From assembly GCF_003020115.1 (NCBI RefSeq), contig NZ_PYFX01000002.1:124001-188000 (forward strand): a stretch of 64,000 bases of DNA, in the 5' to 3' direction. This stretch comes from Bradyrhizobium sp. MOS002 (GTDB taxonomy: Bacteria > Pseudomonadota > Alphaproteobacteria > Rhizobiales > Xanthobacteraceae). The position numbers and the translations under genes were made by a program. This document shows positions 61,782 to 64,000 of this stretch, piece by piece. Numbering within the stretch: position 1 is the first letter of the stretch; the number at the start of each line of letters is the position of its first letter. A model generated the notes under the pieces. It was not told the DNA's origin. It ran no database searches and was given only the letters and a program-made list of their open reading frames with translations.

Positions 61782-63452
61782 CTAGCCCACCGCCTGCGCC
61801 GCGGCGCGGCCCGCATTGCGGCCCGAGAACAGGCAGCCGCCGAGGAATGTGCCTTCCAGCGAGCGATAGCCGTGCACGCCGCCGCCGCCGAAGCCGGCGG
61901 CTTCGCCCACCGCATAGAGGCCGGGGATGACGCTGCCCTCGTCGCCGAACACGCGCGAAGAGAGGTCGGTCTCGAAACCGCCCAAGGTCTTGCGGGTGAG
62001 GATGTTGAGCTTGACCGCGATCAGCGGCCCTTGCGCGGGATCGAGGATACGGTGAGGGGAGGCGGTGCGGATCAGCCTGTCGCCGATATAGCGCCGCGCA
62101 TTGTGGATGTTCATCACCTGCGCATCCTTGACGTAAGGGTTGGCGATCTCCCGGTCGCGCGCCTCGATCTGCATCCTGATGTGCTCGAGCTTGAGGAGGT
62201 CGCTGCCGGCCAGCTTGTTCATGGCCGCAACGAGATCCTCGATCTTGTCGCGCACGATGAAGTCGACACCATGGCTTTTGAACGCTTCCACCGGCGCCGG
62301 CGCGCCCTTGTTGGTGGCGCGCTTGATCGTCATGCGCCAGCTCTTGCCGGTGAGGTCGGGGTTCTGCTCCGATCCCGACAGCGCAAACTCCTTCTTGATG
62401 ATGCTCTGGGTCAGGATGAACCAGGAATAATCGTACCCGGTGGACATGATGTATTGGAGCTGGCCGAGCGTGTCGGAGCCGGGGAAGAGAGGCGCAGGCA
62501 AGCGCGTGCCGGTGGCGTCGAACCACATCGAGGAGGGTCCGGGCAGGATGCGGATGCCGTGGCGCGGCCAGATCGGTGACCAGTTCTGGATGCCTTCGAC
62601 ATAATGCCACATGCGGTCGCGGTTGATCAGCCGCGCGCCTGATGTCTCGGTGATGCCGATCATGCGGCCGTCGACATGCTCGGGCACGCCTGAGATCATG
62701 AATTTCGGCGGCGCGCCGAGCCGCTTCGGCCAATTCTGCCGCACCAGCTCGTGATTGCCGCCGATGCCGCCGGACGCCACGATCACGGCTTGCGCCTTCA
62801 ACGCAAACTCACCGACGACATTGCGCGATGAGCTCTTGCCGCGCTCGACATTGTCGGCGGCGAGAATGGCGCCGCCGACGCCCTCCACCGTGCCGTTGGT
62901 GATCGAGAGCGCATCGACGCGATGGCGGAACCTGAAGCTCAGCCGGCCGCTTCTGACGGCCTCGCGCGCGCGGCGTTCGAACGGCTCGACGATGCCGGGC
63001 CCGGTGCCCCAGGTGACATGAAAGCGCGGCACCGAATTGCCGTGACCCATCGCGTCATAGCCGCCGCGCTCGGCCCATCCGACCACAGGGAAGATGCGAT
63101 GGCCCATCGCGCGCAGCCAGGCGCGCTTCTCGCCGGCCGCGAACGCCACATAGGCCTCGGCCCATTGCCGCGGCCAGAAATCCTCGTCGCGGTCGAAGCC
63201 GGCGGTGCCGAGCCAGTCCTGCATCGCAAGGTCGAAGGAATCCTTGATGCCGAGCCGGCGCTGCTCCGGCGAATTAACCAGGAACAATCCGCCGAACGAC
63301 CAGAACGCCTGGCCGCCGAGCGACTGCTCGCCCTCCTGATCGACCACGATCACGCGCTTGCCGGCGTCCGCGATCTCGGTTGCGGCCACGAGGCCCGACA
63401 GTCCGGCGCCGACAACGATGACGTCAGTCTCTTCAGCCATTTGTTCGGCCAT
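61782..63452 (-). CDS. FAD-binding dehydrogenase (COG3573-type, ketosteroid-dehydrogenase-like)
   Basis: 556 residues: FAD motif DVIVVGAGLSGLVAATEIAD, VDQEGEQSLGGQAFWSFGG, second domain VASGGIGGNHELVRQNWP and closing GLYAVGEAAGFGGGGVHGYR. It is in the succinate dehydrogenase/fumarate reductase flavoprotein superfamily, near the group of unknown dehydrogenases that includes 3-ketosteroid dehydrogenases. The substrate is unknown. The start ATG 63452 follows GGAGGGGG; ATG 63440 is an alternative. It is the first gene of an operon with the esterase. Confidence 0.9.
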   Translation of the reverse strand: MAEQMAEETDVIVVGAGLSGLVAATEIADAGKRVIVVDQEGEQSLGGQAFWSFGGLFLVNSPEQRRLGIKDSFDLAMQDWLGTAGFDRDEDFWPRQWAEAYVAFAAGEKRAWLRAMGHRIFPVVGWAERGGYDAMGHGNSVPRFHVTWGTGPGIVEPFERRAREAVRSGRLSFRFRHRVDALSITNGTVEGVGGAILAADNVERGKSSSRNVVGEFALKAQAVIVASGGIGGNHELVRQNWPKRLGAPPKFMISGVPEHVDGRMIGITETSGARLINRDRMWHYVEGIQNWSPIWPRHGIRILPGPSSMWFDATGTRLPAPLFPGSDTLGQLQYIMSTGYDYSWFILTQSIIKKEFALSGSEQNPDLTGKSWRMTIKRATNKGAPAPVEAFKSHGVDFIVRDKIEDLVAAMNKLAGSDLLKLEHIRMQIEARDREIANPYVKDAQVMNIHNARRYIGDRLIRTASPHRILDPAQGPLIAVKLNILTRKTLGGFETDLSSRVFGDEGSVIPGLYAVGEAAGFGGGGVHGYRSLEGTFLGGCLFSGRNAGRAAAQAVG

Positions 63453-63735
63453 GTGCTTCCCCCTCCATGTGTTTCCCCCTCCACAGGTTCCCCCCTGTAG
63501 TTGCCCGGGATTGAAGCCGCCGGTTGCAACTGAGATCAAGAGTATGGCGCGTAAGACATCGTTAACTTGTTCCACTTCGGGATAAAGTCCGTCTGAGTGC
63601 AGCGCCGGCGCAACACTGGATTTGAATTTGTTTTGACCGAGCCGGCATGCCTAGACAAAACCGCGGTTACGACAGACCCTAGCAGGGCATCACCACCTGA
63701 CACGCAGATTCGAATTCGACTGGGGGCGGGGGACA

Positions 63736-64000
63736 ATGAAGTTTCTGACGGGGTTGCTCGCGGCGGTTCTCCTGATCGCGGGCATGGGGGCTTCTCACGC
63801 GGTGGTTCGGATCGCGGATGACCGCGGCGGCCGGATCGGAACCTACGTCGACAAGTACCAGGACCTGCGCCAGTCCGGTGACACCGTCATCATCGACGGT
63901 CTCTGCGCCTCGGCCTGCACCATCGTCCTCGGCGCCATCCCGTCCGACCGGATCTGTGTGACCTCGCACGCCACGCTGGGCTTCCACGCCGCGTGGGATT
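63736..64000 (+). CDS. Secreted ClpP/COG3904-like protein, 5' part (cut by window edge)
   Basis: The frame is open from ATG 63736 to the end of the window (88 complete codons), with no stop because it is truncated. A GGGGGCGGGGGAC Shine-Dalgarno-like stretch precedes it. The product has a signal (LTGLLAAVLLIAGMGASHA), then VVRIADDRGGRIGTYVD and the segment IDGLCASACTIVLGA, where Ser in CASACT sits like the nucleophile of ClpP-fold proteins, and later LGFHAAWD with a possible catalytic His. It probably encodes a periplasmic serine-protease-like protein. Confidence 0.7.
   Translation, partial: MKFLTGLLAAVLLIAGMGASHAVVRIADDRGGRIGTYVDKYQDLRQSGDTVIIDGLCASACTIVLGAIPSDRICVTSHATLGFHAAWD

Noticed and set aside
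60315-62579. 754-codon open frame on the plus strand
   Set aside because: Opposite RidA, esterase and FAD dehydrogenase genes; it begins in a palindromic repeat and has no domain.

Overview
The window looks like chromosomal DNA of a Bradyrhizobium-type alphaproteobacterium. The evidence is high GC, strongly GC-biased third positions, a RegB/PrrB/ActS-type redox kinase with the GGxxNPF quinone motif, a CarD regulator, a bo3-type quinol oxidase operon, many CoA-thioester catabolic genes and orphan solute-binding proteins, and several families of long palindromic intergenic repeats of the kind common in Bradyrhizobium and Rhodopseudomonas. No transposase, integrase, phage gene or CRISPR array was seen. 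The genus is inferred from gene content and was not tested by a search.

Layout. 1-6.6 kb holds housekeeping genes: the end of a DUF3108 protein, a Suv3-like helicase with a long disordered tail, an S4 RNA-binding protein that apparently starts at ACG, a 7Fe ferredoxin, and CarD with a lysine/alanine-rich N-terminal tail. 6.6-13.5 kb, all on the minus strand, is a continuous run cyoA-cyoB-cyoC-cyoD-SURF1-regS-regR, so a quinol oxidase is linked to a quinone-sensing two-component system. An MHS-family permease diverges from it across a perfect 23-nt palindrome. 15-17.5 kb has an M48 lipoprotein protease and a nuclease-fold protein. 17.8-27.3 kb is a CoA catabolic region: LivK-type binding protein, two enoyl-CoA hydratases, a VOC-like protein, an ADP-forming acyl-CoA synthetase, a paired acyl-CoA dehydrogenase and an SDR. 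27.4-30.6 kb has small envelope/stress genes and a ketopantoate-reductase-like protein. 30.8-35.8 kb holds an acyl-CoA ligase, RraA-like aldolase, cupin, Bug-type binding protein, tRNA-Arg(CCT) and an amidohydrolase. 35.9-41.1 kb has a permuted NlpC/P60-like protein, another acyl-CoA dehydrogenase, a small hydrolase, a second ketopantoate-reductase-like protein and another hydratase.

41.2-49.6 kb is transport and sensing: a DctP-type binding protein next to a large chemoreceptor, then LysR, an FAD oxidoreductase and an SsuABC-like ABC transporter. 49.8-55.1 kb is an aromatic pathway that best fits salicylate (or a related acid) -> CoA thioester -> 5-hydroxylation -> gentisate-type ring cleavage -> isomerisation. 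It is made of an acyl-CoA ligase and FAD hydroxylase operon, a gentisate dioxygenase, a zeta-GST isomerase and a MarR regulator. The same 27-nt sequence lies at both promoters of this pathway and is probably the MarR operator. 55.2-64 kb has a secreted protein with three identical-spacing cysteine repeats, a CurA-like reductase, a dicarboxylate/amino-acid symporter next to an orphan GltI-like binding protein, SnoaL- and RidA-family proteins, an esterase with an FAD dehydrogenase, and the start of a secreted ClpP-fold-like gene cut by the window edge.

The most interesting items are the shared operator of the salicylyl-CoA/gentisate-type regulon, the two pairings of orphan binding proteins with non-cognate partners (chemoreceptor; secondary symporter), the ACG start, the oxidase/redox-sensor operon with its palindrome, and the C-x7-C-x12-C-x11-C triple repeat protein.
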